A stretch of DNA of 64,000 bases from Breznakiella homolactica (GCF_016616095.2 NZ_CP067089.2:1364001-1428000); one strand, 5' to 3'. Positions 1-8,154 are shown, counted from the stretch's first letter. The notes: generated by a model from the letters alone, not told the origin. Program-made: numbers and translations.

Positions 1-750
1 TCAAGCAGCCTCGCGGAAGACTTAAACATCTCACAGGCGACGGTGATCAGATTTTCCCAAAAACTCGGGTATACGTCGTTCAAGGAAATGGTGCTGGATA
101 TCAGGGAAAGCGCGGCCCTAAGCTTTGAGGGTAACATTTCACAAAATGATTCCGGCTATGTGATGATGGAGAAAATAAAGGCCCTGTACACCAGTTCTAT
201 CGATGATGTGGTAAAGCTGAACAGTGCCGAACTGATCGAAAGCACCGCTTCGGCAATTGCCTCAGCAAAAACAGTATTCTGTTTCGGGGTGCGTTCATCA
301 GCGTGCATCGCCTTTATCATGCGCAACCGGCTGGCGACCATCGGCATTAACGCCGCCGGAACCGAAGACAGCTTTCTGTCGCAGTCCATTTCCCGGAATC
401 TCGGAAAAGAAGATATTCTTTTTATTGTTTCCGTCAGCGGCGAAACATCACAGGCGGTCAGGGCGGTTCAGATGGCCCGCAGAAACGGATGTAAAATTGT
501 TTCCATGACCGGCAACCATCAGAATAGCATCCGGGATATGGCGGACTACGCCCTGCTGCTGCCGGAATATGCGGTGTTTACCAAGGTTTTTTCACTGAAC
601 AACAAATGCCCGCAGATATTCCTTATCGACAGTCTCTTTCTCACCATCCTGAAAAAGGACAGCGACGATTACCAGAAGAATATCCGCGAGATAAACGAAA
701 CGGTTTCGGAAATTCCCGAAGGACCAAAGTACGATCTGTACAATCTATAA
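1..750 (+). CDS. RpiR/MurR-family transcriptional regulator (5' truncated by window edge)
   Basis: The reading frame is open from base 1, so the gene starts outside the window; an in-frame GTG at 43 is internal. The first residues (SSSLAEDLNISQATVIRFSQ) are the second half of the RpiR winged-helix HTH. They are followed by an SIS sugar-phosphate-binding domain at about residues 65-200, with the fold signatures FCFGVRSSA and IVSVSGETSQ. RpiR proteins sense phosphosugars and control sugar catabolic or PTS operons (family knowledge). It lies about 1 kb from the mannose-type PTS genes and is a plausible regulator of them (inference). The stop codon is 2 bp from the stop of the convergent minus-strand gene. 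Confidence 0.9.
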   Translation, partial: SSSLAEDLNISQATVIRFSQKLGYTSFKEMVLDIRESAALSFEGNISQNDSGYVMMEKIKALYTSSIDDVVKLNSAELIESTASAIASAKTVFCFGVRSSACIAFIMRNRLATIGINAAGTEDSFLSQSISRNLGKEDILFIVSVSGETSQAVRAVQMARRNGCKIVSMTGNHQNSIRDMADYALLLPEYAVFTKVFSLNNKCPQIFLIDSLFLTILKKDSDDYQKNIREINETVSEIPEGPKYDLYNL

Positions 751-751
751 G

Positions 752-1705
752 TTAATTGCGGCTTAGGTATTCCAGGAAAAGAGACCTGAGCGCTTCCAGC
801 CGGTCCGTATTGAGTCTCCCGTCTTTTCTGCTTCTGGTGTTTATAACGGCAAATTCTTCACCCTCTTTTTCTCCGCTGAATAGCAGGAGGCTTTCATCCA
901 TAACTGAAAGGACACAACGCTCCGCTTCTTCGTCGGTAAGGCTGACATCGATGATTTCCCCGGCGCCCTGGCAGGCCATAATACCGGCAACCTGTTTTTC
1001 GTTCTGGTCTTTTTTTCGGGCCAGAACAAGATCGGTTCCCCATGCCAGACAGTTCAGCAGAATAATTTTTTTCCGGTACTCCTTTGAGCAATCCCGATAA
1101 AATTGCATAGCCCCTCCCCGGAAAGCGGAGGAATTGTTACAGAACACAAAAGCGGCGTTTTTTTTGTCCGCAGACTCATTTGCCAGAACGTACATCAGGG
1201 TCAAAGCTGCGCTGTTCCGGTTAAAGTTGGGGCTGTTGGGCAGGCCCTGGGTTATCTTGAAAATGATAATCCCAAAAACCAGCACCGGCAGCAGGGTAAA
1301 CAATGTCTTAATGCTTGTAAAAGAAAGGTCAACTCCTATAAGCCACAGCAGGAGTCCGCAGAGGCCGATGGAAAGCAATATTAAGGCCAGTTCGACCAGT
1401 CCGCTGCGGCGGTCGCCACGGGTATTTTTCTCATCATTCAGCGGATAATATCGGTAATTTGGAATGAAGCTTTTGGAAGGAGTATCATAGGCCGCCACGA
1501 AAATCGCCTTGGCCTGCCTAAGGCTGCCGTACACCACATATTCAGGGACCGGACGCTTCTTTTTATCATACTCCCGGTTATAGACGGCTTCCTTGTATCC
1601 GGCTTTTTTCATCCGGTGATCCAGCATGGTAAGAAACATTTTTTTGCTTTTAAGGGTATATCTGGCACCAAAAACTATGCCGAAATATAAAAAAATCTCT
1701 TCCAT
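752..1705 (-). CDS. Membrane protein resembling a degenerate M28-type peptidase
   Basis: This 317-residue protein has an N-terminal hydrophobic segment, two central membrane segments (about residues 105-125 and 135-152) and a C-terminal soluble domain. The arrangement AIFVAAYDTP ... NFNRNSAALT ... AFVFCNNSSAFRGG parallels the metal-binding blocks of M28 aminopeptidase-like proteins (HYDTP, DNASG, FDNEE..GS). The usual ligands appear lost: His becomes Ala in the first block, the bridging Asp block reads NRNSAA, and the Glu pair reads NS. It is therefore probably not a peptidase, and its function is unknown. The similarity is a reading by eye. A 22-bp stem-loop lies just upstream of the start. 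Confidence 0.6.
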   Translation of the reverse strand: MEEIFLYFGIVFGARYTLKSKKMFLTMLDHRMKKAGYKEAVYNREYDKKKRPVPEYVVYGSLRQAKAIFVAAYDTPSKSFIPNYRYYPLNDEKNTRGDRRSGLVELALILLSIGLCGLLLWLIGVDLSFTSIKTLFTLLPVLVFGIIIFKITQGLPNSPNFNRNSAALTLMYVLANESADKKNAAFVFCNNSSAFRGGAMQFYRDCSKEYRKKIILLNCLAWGTDLVLARKKDQNEKQVAGIMACQGAGEIIDVSLTDEEAERCVLSVMDESLLLFSGEKEGEEFAVINTRSRKDGRLNTDRLEALRSLFLEYLSRN

Positions 1706-1724
1706 GCCTCAGTCCTTATAAATC

Positions 1725-1775
1725 GGAGAATATATTTTATTTCCTGATTATACATCAGAATAAAATATATTCTCC
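1725..1775. repeat. Perfect 17-bp inverted repeat (extended stem-loop)
   Basis: Arms 1725-1741 and 1759-1775 (GGAGAATATATTTTATT and its complement) match at every base. Inside the loop CTGAT/ATCAG adds five more pairs across a 2-nt bulge. It sits between the stop of the PTS IID gene and the start of the M28-like gene, both on the minus strand. It could act as a terminator, an mRNA stabiliser or an operator. No T-run typical of an intrinsic terminator follows it closely. Confidence 0.7.
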
Positions 1776-1787
1776 ATAAAAGCATTC

Positions 1788-1818
1788 ATAGGAGATACCC
1801 CTAGGGGATATCTCCTAT
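1788..1818. repeat. Near-perfect palindrome downstream of PTS IID
   Basis: ATAGGAGATA-CCCC / GGGG-ATATCTCCTAT forms a 15-bp dyad with one unpaired base and almost no loop. It lies 32 nt after the IID stop on the minus strand and 13 nt from the preceding stem-loop. Such a tight palindrome suits a dimeric protein-binding site or a transcript-end structure. Confidence 0.6.
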
Positions 1819-1849
1819 TTTATTCAGGATGTCCTGACACAAACGCTGT

Positions 1850-2695
1850 TTAGAAAACGCCGATATACCTAAAGAGAATACAAACCGCCATGGAACCGAA
1901 AACGATATACATCGGTTTTATTCTCTTTTTCGTCAGCCATACCAGGAAGAAGATTACCACCAGCGACAGGAATCCTTTGACAATCCCGTCAAACAGATTG
2001 ATAAGCGGCTGCTCAATACCATTCATCCTGAATGTAAGCTTGAGGGGAACCCGGATCATTCTGGAAACCATACCGCCGATCATGACAAGACCGATAACCG
2101 AAGCTGCCTTGATGATGTGCTGGATTACGCCGCTCTTGGCTGCCGACTCCAGGAAATCCCTTCCGAGTTTGAAGCCCAGGAAAGTAAGGTAATACCGGGT
2201 CGCCCATTTAGGGATGTTGTATAAAAGAAGAAACAGTATCGGACCGATTATGCTTCCTTCAAGACTGAAGGTAAGGGCAATACCGGTGACGATGACGCGC
2301 CAGGTAACCCAGAAAATGGTATCACCGATGGCTGACAGCGGACCGACGAGACTCATCTTTACCGCTTCAATGGACGCAACGTCAAAATCCTTGTTTTTAG
2401 CCGCCTGCATTTCCATACTGGCGATAAGCGCGACACCGAAGGCGTGCATGGTTGCTTCACAGTTCCAGTAATTGGCATGCCGTGACAGAGCCGCAACCTT
2501 GCGTTCCTTGTCTTCTTCATTAGGATACAGCCACAGAATAAAGGGCATAAGGGCATACGCAAAGCCGTTGCCCATAAAGCGGCTGTAACAGAAATTGATG
2601 CCCGCCGCCAGGGTGCGCCAGTACATCCGGCTGACCTGTTTTCTTTCTTCGGGCGCAAGTCCTTCTTTAAGTGATTTTATGCCGAACTGACTCAT
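1850..2695 (-). CDS. PTS mannose/fructose/sorbose-family IID component
   Basis: This 281-residue protein begins with the family's soluble helical N-terminus, including FCYSRFMGNGFAYALMP and the conserved LVGPLSAIGDTIFW segment, and ends with several membrane helices. With IIC it forms the membrane channel of a mannose-class phosphotransferase system; the sugar is phosphorylated by IIB. Its ATG overlaps the IIC stop (ATGA), and a GGAGGG ribosome site lies upstream, so the two are translationally coupled. It is the last gene of the IIB-IIC-IID operon. The actual sugar cannot be read from the sequence. Confidence 0.95.
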   Translation of the reverse strand: MSQFGIKSLKEGLAPEERKQVSRMYWRTLAAGINFCYSRFMGNGFAYALMPFILWLYPNEEDKERKVAALSRHANYWNCEATMHAFGVALIASMEMQAAKNKDFDVASIEAVKMSLVGPLSAIGDTIFWVTWRVIVTGIALTFSLEGSIIGPILFLLLYNIPKWATRYYLTFLGFKLGRDFLESAAKSGVIQHIIKAASVIGLVMIGGMVSRMIRVPLKLTFRMNGIEQPLINLFDGIVKGFLSLVVIFFLVWLTKKRIKPMYIVFGSMAVCILFRYIGVF

Positions 2696-3498
2696 GACAG
2701 AAAGCCCTCCTCTTCACTTTGTTCCGGTGCCGCAACAGCCGCAGCAGCAGAAGCCTTCCCGCCGAGATCCATTTTTAAGAACAGTTCGGTGAGGCCGATT
2801 GCCAGGGCCATGACAAACAGGAAGACCAGGTCAACTCCCAGGTATTTTACCAGGAAGAAACCGACAAAGAAGTAGATCGCGGTTTTGCTGCTCCAGAGCA
2901 TCGAAATAATCATTGCAAGACCAATACCCGGAAGAATACCGCTGGACAGGGTAATGCCTTCAAGCACAAAGACAGGGGTTTTCTCCATGATCATGGTCAC
3001 CACGTCGCCGCCGAAAAGCACCGCCACAAAGACAAACAGGTACTGCGCAGCGCCGGCCAGGAAAAAACCAACAATCGCGATAACATCAAATTTGCGCAGA
3101 TTGCCCGCTTTCAGATGTTTATCGGTGATGGGGATAAAGAGTTCCCCCACGAAATACCTGAGGGGTGAAAACAGATAACCCGCGTATCCAAGGGTAATAC
3201 CAACCGGAAGAACCACTTCTACAGGAAGGTTTTGGGTAATTCCAATAGCCGTAGCAATTACAGCGGCTCCAAGATAATCCGCGCCGCCGTCGCCGCCGCC
3301 AATGGCCACAACACCCATAAAAACAAGTTCCAGCTGGGCGCCGATAATGATACCCTTGGTGACGTCTCCTAGAATAAGACCGATCAGGAATCCCGCGAAT
3401 ATCGGGCGGTCAATCAAGGGAACTGCAAGCAGGCCGTAGGTAGCCTTAATTATGGCTGTTACTACAAATACCAGTAATGCAGTAAAAAACATACTCAT
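2692..3498 (-). CDS. PTS mannose/fructose/sorbose-family IIC component
   Basis: A 268-residue polytopic protein with the family pattern: DRPIFAGFLIGLILGDVTKGIIIGAQLELVFMG, the GGGDGGADYLGAAVIATA turn and about seven hydrophobic helices, ending in a charged tail. It forms the sugar-translocating unit with IID in the inner membrane. The start is preceded by GGAGGATACG. The gene lies 16 nt after IIB and overlaps IID by 4 nt. Confidence 0.95.
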   Translation of the reverse strand: MSMFFTALLVFVVTAIIKATYGLLAVPLIDRPIFAGFLIGLILGDVTKGIIIGAQLELVFMGVVAIGGGDGGADYLGAAVIATAIGITQNLPVEVVLPVGITLGYAGYLFSPLRYFVGELFIPITDKHLKAGNLRKFDVIAIVGFFLAGAAQYLFVFVAVLFGGDVVTMIMEKTPVFVLEGITLSSGILPGIGLAMIISMLWSSKTAIYFFVGFFLVKYLGVDLVFLFVMALAIGLTELFLKMDLGGKASAAAAVAAPEQSEEEGFLS

Positions 3499-3514
3499 CG
3501 TATCCTCCTTCTAA

Positions 3515-3994
3515 TTACAATGCAAGCTGTACTCTAGAAAAATTTGGGGCTTTCTGGTTGTACACCTCCTTTACCTTCGTCTTGATTTCCTTTACCAAAT
3601 CGACGTTTCCGGCATCCATGGTCACGCCCTTGCACAATTGCTTCTTTGTCGCGCTGTCCTGCTGCACAATTCCCCCGAAATTCCCGATATTCACTTCGGT
3701 AATGCCATTGACGCTGTTTACAATCTTGAGGGTATCGGCGGGAGTTTTGACAACAATGAAGATTTTTAAAGGGTCGGAACGGGGATCGTTCAAAATACCG
3801 ATAGCTTTATCAATGGTGGTAAAAATGCTTTTAACATCATTTGGTATTCCGAGACTCATAACCTGCTTCTGGAACGCATCGTTGGCCACTTCATCGTTGG
3901 CAATAATAAAATGCGATGCTCCCAGAAATTTAATCCAGCCGGCACATACCTGGCCGTGGGCAAGCCGTTCATCTATCCGCAGCTGCAGAATCAT
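3515..3994 (-). CDS. PTS mannose/fructose/sorbose-family IIB component
   Basis: The 159-residue protein starts at MILQLRIDERLAHGQV, with the phospho-accepting His (position 14 here) in the family motif RxDxRLxHGQ. IIB takes phosphate from IIA and transfers it to the incoming sugar in the cytoplasm. The reading frame is open for 31 further codons upstream. I chose the ATG at 3994 because GAGGAGG lies at proper spacing before it and family alignment begins there. No IIA domain is fused or encoded nearby. A strong promoter (4047-4074) lies about 55 nt upstream. Confidence 0.95.
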   Translation of the reverse strand: MILQLRIDERLAHGQVCAGWIKFLGASHFIIANDEVANDAFQKQVMSLGIPNDVKSIFTTIDKAIGILNDPRSDPLKIFIVVKTPADTLKIVNSVNGITEVNIGNFGGIVQQDSATKKQLCKGVTMDAGNVDLVKEIKTKVKEVYNQKAPNFSRVQLAL

Positions 3995-4046
3995 ATAAGT
4001 AATCCTCCTCTCAGTATCCGTATTGGAGATATTTATCTTGGGATTT

Positions 4047-4074
4047 ATTATAAATGCATTTGGGGCTTTGTCAA
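4047..4074 (-). promoter_or_regulatory. Consensus sigma-70-type promoter for the PTS IIB-IIC-IID operon
   Basis: On the minus strand TTGACA (4074-4069) and TATAAT (4052-4047) are both perfect, separated by 16 bp. Transcription would begin near 4040, giving a leader of about 45 nt before the IIB start. It is divergent from the promoter at 4220-4249, and the AT-rich DNA between them contains repeated TTATTCA-like words that could hold operators. Confidence 0.75.
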
Positions 4075-4219
4075 CAAATTTATTCATTATTTATTCAATT
4101 ACTACATTTTTAATACAGCAAGTATGGATATAAACGAGATAAACATTCGTTTTTTGTTAATTATTATGGATTTTCATTGCAAATTATTCTCTGTGATATT
4201 CATTTTATTCATTTTTTGA

Positions 4220-4249
4220 TTGACATGGGAGATAATCCGGCTATATAAT
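4220..4249 (+). promoter_or_regulatory. Consensus sigma-70-type promoter for the HPS-like/ptsI/ptsH operon
   Basis: TTGACA at 4220-4225 and TATAAT at 4244-4249 are both perfect, with an 18-bp spacer. Predicted start is near 4256, about 25 nt before the ATG at 4281, which has GGAGG immediately upstream. Confidence 0.8.
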
Positions 4250-4280
4250 CGACCCAACAATAGATTCTTACGGAGGACAC

Positions 4281-4898
4281 ATGAAACTGCAATTAGCGTT
4301 CGACAATTCCAGTGCAGAGGATTTCTTTAGGGTAATGGACCAGGTAAAGGATGTTATAGACGTTTTTGAACTGGGATGGCTCGGCAATCACCTCGGGGCT
4401 ATTTTTATTAAAGAAGCCAAGGCAAAGTATCCCAACATTCCCCTGGTTTGGGACCAGAAGAGCGCCACCATGTTTGACTGCATGCCGCCGGTGGAGTATG
4501 GAGCGGATTACGTTTCCATCGCCTTCTGCAGCGAACCGGTCGCCAAAGCGGCGGTTGACCTGGCACACCCCAAGGGTGTCAAAGTGGTGGGCGATATCGT
4601 CCATTCCGCATGCGACGGACAGGCTATCCTTAAGTTTGCCCGGGTCGGATGCGACGAGATATCCCTTTTCCCCTTTATGGGGTATGATAATCCCGATGTA
4701 ACACCCTTAAAGGTAGCAAATGTTATGCGGGAACAGAACGGGCTTCCGATTTCAGTTTACGGAAAGCTGACGGTGGACAATATGAAGCCGGTATTGGAAC
4801 TCAAACCGGATATTGTTGTTATCGGCGCGGCCATTGTTCAGGCAGCCGATCCCCGTACGGAAGCGATGAAAATCAAAGATCTGATGGCGAAATACTGA
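4281..4898 (+). CDS. OMP-decarboxylase-superfamily protein, hexulose-6-phosphate-synthase/KGPDC-like, active site altered
   Basis: The 205-residue protein is a single TIM barrel similar to 3-hexulose-6-phosphate synthase and 3-keto-L-gulonate-6-phosphate decarboxylase (UlaD). LALD-type strand 1 (Asp8), Glu30 in FELG, Asp58 and Lys60 are present. In the superfamily hallmark D-x-K-x-x-D, however, the sequence is DQKSAT, so the last Asp is Thr63. That Asp normally helps catalysis in this family, so the reaction is uncertain: a changed activity or a non-enzymatic role is possible. The C-terminal phosphate-binding strand (VVIGAAIVQAADP) looks intact. It is first in the operon with enzyme I and HPr, which suggests metabolism of the PTS product (inference). 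Confidence 0.8.
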   Translation: MKLQLAFDNSSAEDFFRVMDQVKDVIDVFELGWLGNHLGAIFIKEAKAKYPNIPLVWDQKSATMFDCMPPVEYGADYVSIAFCSEPVAKAAVDLAHPKGVKVVGDIVHSACDGQAILKFARVGCDEISLFPFMGYDNPDVTPLKVANVMREQNGLPISVYGKLTVDNMKPVLELKPDIVVIGAAIVQAADPRTEAMKIKDLMAKY

Positions 4899-4905
4899 GA
4901 GTAGT

Positions 4906-6549
4906 ATGAATTGTTATTCCGGGAAAAGTGTATTTCCCGGGATTGCTTTTGGCAAGGTGTACATCCTTACAAAGGCAATCCCGGGCCTTGATGAGAGTCC
5001 CTGCGTGTCGGCCGACGAAGAGATCGGAGCGTTTCGTTCCGCCCTTGAGGCCGCCGATAGGGAACTTGAAGAACTGTATAACAAAACCCTCGGGGAGACC
5101 GGCGAAGAAGAAGCCCTGGTTATTGATCTGCAGCGGAATATTTTACAGGACGGAGATTTTCACGACGTGGTAATTAATTTTATCAGGGATGAATCCAGCC
5201 GGGCACCCTGGGCGGTCAGCCGGGCGGGAAAGCAATTCTCACAGCTTTTTGAATCCCTGGATGATCCGTATATGAATGCCCGGTCCGCGGATATTCTCGA
5301 CGCGGCTGACCGGATAGTATCTATCCTGCTCGGTATCCGCCAGACGGTTACCCTTGAGGAACCTTCGATTATCTTAGCTGAGGACCTAAGTCCCAGCCAG
5401 ACACTTCAGCTTGACAAAAAACTTGTCAGAGCCTTTGTTACCCAAAAGGGTTCCTCCACTTCCCATACGGCCATTCTTGCCCGGAGCCTTGCCATCCCCG
5501 CCATTGTACAGTCGGAGATAGTTCTGGATGACAGCATGCACGGCAAGGAAGCGGCGGTGGATGCCCATGAAGGAAAAATATTTCTGGAGCCTGACGGTGA
5601 AACCCGGAGCAGGCTTGAGGCGCGGCAGAAGGAAGATGCCAAATCAAAAACGGAACTCCGCGCATACAGGGATCTTTCCACAGAAACCAAAGACGGCAAA
5701 AAGATTGAATTATACGCAAACATCGGCGGCGTTGACGAGCTAGAAGAAGTGCTGGAAAACGGAGCCGAAGGTATCGGACTTTTCCGCAGTGAATTTTTAT
5801 ACCTGGGAAGAAACGAACTTCCTTCCGAGGATGAACAGTTTGAAGCGTACCGGCGGGCGGCGGAAGTAATGGCGGGACGCCGTGTCGTAATCCGTACTCT
5901 GGATATCGGCGCCGATAAACAGGCGGCGTACCTCGGACTGGAAACCGAAGAAAATCCCGCTCTGGGATGCCGGGCTATCCGCCTCTGTTTTTCCCGTCCC
6001 GAAATTCTCGTTACCCAGCTCCGCGCGCTGTACCGCGCGTCGGCCTACGGCAACATCGCGGTCATGTTCCCCATGGTTGCTTCATTATGGGAACTTAAAA
6101 AGCTTAAGGAAATTTCCGCGAAGGTCCGGGAAGACCTTGAAAATGAGGGCAAAAAAACGGGCGCGCCTGAACTCGGCATCATGATAGAAACGCCGGCGGC
6201 AGCGCTTATCGCCGATGACCTCGCCAGGGAAGCTGATTTTTTCAGTGTTGGGACTAACGACCTGACCCAGTATACGCTGGCAGTGGACCGGCAGAATGAA
6301 CGGCTGATCGAGTATGCCGACTCCCACCACCCCGCGGTGCTGAAACTGCTGGAGATGACCGCAGCCAGTGCAAAAAAGGCGGGGATCTGGGCGGGGATCT
6401 GCGGAGAGCTGGCCGCGGACCAGGAACTGACGGGGCTTTTTATCAGCATGGGTTATTCAGAGCTTTCGGTCTCCCCTGCCTTTATCCTTAGCATGCGGAA
6501 AAACATCCGCGAGACAGATCTTCCAATATTTACTGGAGCAAATAAATGA
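4906..6549 (+). CDS. ptsI: PTS enzyme I (phosphoenolpyruvate-protein phosphotransferase)
   Basis: At 547 residues this is slightly short of the usual 570-575. It has the N-terminal HPr-binding region, the phospho-His domain (GSSTSHTAILARSLAIPAIV, active His at about residue 188), and a PEP-binding TIM barrel with GIGLFRSEFL, the DIGADK loop, EIGIMIETPAA-type strand and FFSVGTNDLTQYTLAVDR. It transfers phosphate from PEP to HPr in the cytoplasm. It starts 8 nt after the preceding stop, and the downstream HPr gene overlaps its stop by 4 nt, so EI and HPr are coupled. The usual order is HPr-EI; here it is reversed. Confidence 0.96.
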   Translation: MNCYSGKSVFPGIAFGKVYILTKAIPGLDESPCVSADEEIGAFRSALEAADRELEELYNKTLGETGEEEALVIDLQRNILQDGDFHDVVINFIRDESSRAPWAVSRAGKQFSQLFESLDDPYMNARSADILDAADRIVSILLGIRQTVTLEEPSIILAEDLSPSQTLQLDKKLVRAFVTQKGSSTSHTAILARSLAIPAIVQSEIVLDDSMHGKEAAVDAHEGKIFLEPDGETRSRLEARQKEDAKSKTELRAYRDLSTETKDGKKIELYANIGGVDELEEVLENGAEGIGLFRSEFLYLGRNELPSEDEQFEAYRRAAEVMAGRRVVIRTLDIGADKQAAYLGLETEENPALGCRAIRLCFSRPEILVTQLRALYRASAYGNIAVMFPMVASLWELKKLKEISAKVREDLENEGKKTGAPELGIMIETPAAALIADDLAREADFFSVGTNDLTQYTLAVDRQNERLIEYADSHHPAVLKLLEMTAASAKKAGIWAGICGELAADQELTGLFISMGYSELSVSPAFILSMRKNIRETDLPIFTGANK

Positions 6550-6803
6550 GAGAAATTACCTATGTACTGAAAGCTCCCATGGGGCTTCACGGCCGCCCCG
6601 CCGGGCTTTTAGCCGGAGCTGCCGGAAAATACAAGTGCGCCATCGAAGTCGGTTCCCCCGCAAAAATGGTAAACGCCAAACGGGTCATCGGCGTTATGGC
6701 ACTGACATTAAAACAGGGCAACGAAGTAACCATGACATTTGATGGTGATGACGAAGAAGCGGCTGCGGCTTTTTTTGCCGACTTTCTCGAAAAAAACGTA
6801 TAA
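6546..6803 (+). CDS. ptsH: HPr phosphocarrier protein lacking Ser46
   Basis: The 85-residue protein has the usual HPr length, with active-site His15 in GLHGRPAG. The regulatory site reads NAKRVIGVMAL: position 46, Ser in HPrs controlled by HPr kinase, is Arg. Hence it can carry phosphate from EI to IIB/IIA but should not be subject to Ser46 phosphorylation. The ATG overlaps the ptsI stop. A second HPr elsewhere in the genome is possible but cannot be seen from here. Confidence 0.95.
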   Translation: MREITYVLKAPMGLHGRPAGLLAGAAGKYKCAIEVGSPAKMVNAKRVIGVMALTLKQGNEVTMTFDGDDEEAAAAFFADFLEKNV

Positions 6804-6863
6804 CCCCTAAAACGAACAAGGATTAAACCGGGCCTGGAAAATCTACCCCCGGAAAAACAAGAC

Positions 6864-7493
6864 ATGATTAAACATATTCTTTTTGATCTGGACAGTACCC
6901 TTTACTCAAAAAATCTTAATGTTGAAAGCGGTGTTGATCAGCGCATTACTCAATTCATTGCGGATTATCTTTCTGTCAGCCTGGAAGAAGCCCAGAAACA
7001 GCGAAGTCTCAATGTGCCAAAAAACTATGGCCTGAGTACCCAATGGCTTATAAAAGAAAAGGGCTTCAGGGATATCGACTATTTCTACTCGGTGATACAC
7101 CCTGAAGACGAATGCAAAAACCTCAAATACGACCCGGAACTGCGCAGTTTTATTGAAAGCCTTCCGGTTCCCTGCGGCATACTTACTAATTCCCCCATGG
7201 TACACGCGTCAAGAGTACTTCAGGCGCTGGGCATCGCCGATCTTTTTCCCGTAGTAGTTGATATCCGCCAGAACAACCTTGTGGGAAAGCCTGACGAAGG
7301 GGCGTACCGGAAAGCGCTTACCGCCCTTGATGCGGAACCGGAAACCACACTGTTCATCGATGACGCCCCCCACTACGTCGAAGGTTTTCTGAAAATCCGC
7401 GGACAGGGCGTTCTGATCGATGAATTCAACGATCATCCGGACTGGCCCCATGAAAAGATTCAGAAGCTGGAGGAAATCCGCCGGTTCCTGTAA
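6864..7493 (+). CDS. HAD-superfamily hydrolase, pyrimidine-5'-nucleotidase (SDT1)-like, copy 1
   Basis: The 209-residue protein carries HAD motif I DLDSTLY (nucleophile Asp and acid/base Asp), motif II LTNSPM, motif III Lys in NLVGKPDEGAY and motif IV LFIDDA. The SDT1/YjjG-like subgroup dephosphorylates nucleoside or sugar monophosphates (family knowledge). The next gene is a tandem paralogue; both end in nearly the same 20 residues (PDWPHEKI.KLEEIRRFL). It is downstream of ptsH by 60 nt. No strong ribosome site is seen, so the start is less certain than the frame. Confidence 0.85.
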   Translation: MIKHILFDLDSTLYSKNLNVESGVDQRITQFIADYLSVSLEEAQKQRSLNVPKNYGLSTQWLIKEKGFRDIDYFYSVIHPEDECKNLKYDPELRSFIESLPVPCGILTNSPMVHASRVLQALGIADLFPVVVDIRQNNLVGKPDEGAYRKALTALDAEPETTLFIDDAPHYVEGFLKIRGQGVLIDEFNDHPDWPHEKIQKLEEIRRFL

Positions 7494-7524
7494 TACCGTA
7501 AAATCTGAGTAACGGAGCTAGGTT

Positions 7525-8154
7525 ATGATTAGGCACATTCTTTTTGATCTGGACAATACCCTTTACTCAAAGATCCACAACATTGAGCCCGATGTTGACC
7601 GGCGAGTCACCCAGTTTGTAGCGGACTATCTTTCCATCAGCCTGGAGGAAGCCCAGGAACAGCGGAAACGCAATATTCCAACCCGTTATGTCACCAGCAC
7701 CCAATGGCTGATGGAAGAAGAAGGCCTTAAGGATATAAATTATTATTATTCTATGGTATATCCCGAGGATGAAGCGGAAAATTTACCGCCCAGCCCGGAG
7801 CTCCGCTCTTTTATTGAAAGCCTTCCGCTTCCCTACGCTATTCTTACTAATTCACCCATGGTCCACGCGCTGACAATACTCAGGCGCTTAGGAGTCTCCG
7901 ACCTTTTCCCCTTCATTATCGATATCCGAGAAAACGCTCTTTTAGGAAAACCCCATGAAGGGGCATACCGGAACGCCCTCGCCGTCCTGGGGGCGGAACC
8001 GGAAACAACCCTGTTTATCGATGATTCTATTTCCTGTGTTGAAGGTTTCCAGAAAATCGGGGGACAGGGCATACTATTCGATGAATTCAATGAATATCCG
8101 GACTGGCCCCATGAAAAGATTCGGAAGCTGGAGGAAATCCGCCGGTTCCTGTAA
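7525..8154 (+). CDS. HAD-superfamily hydrolase, pyrimidine-5'-nucleotidase-like, copy 2
   Basis: It has the same length (209 residues) as the preceding gene and is about two-thirds identical by eye, including motif I DLDNTLY, motif II LTNSPM, the Lys of LLGKPHEGAY and LFIDD. It has a better ribosome site (GGAG, 9 nt before ATG). The paralogues differ mostly in the cap domain (residues 45-95), which selects the substrate in HAD enzymes, so they may have diverged in specificity. It arose by tandem duplication, with a 31-nt spacer. Confidence 0.85.
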   Translation: MIRHILFDLDNTLYSKIHNIEPDVDRRVTQFVADYLSISLEEAQEQRKRNIPTRYVTSTQWLMEEEGLKDINYYYSMVYPEDEAENLPPSPELRSFIESLPLPYAILTNSPMVHALTILRRLGVSDLFPFIIDIRENALLGKPHEGAYRNALAVLGAEPETTLFIDDSISCVEGFQKIGGQGILFDEFNEYPDWPHEKIRKLEEIRRFL

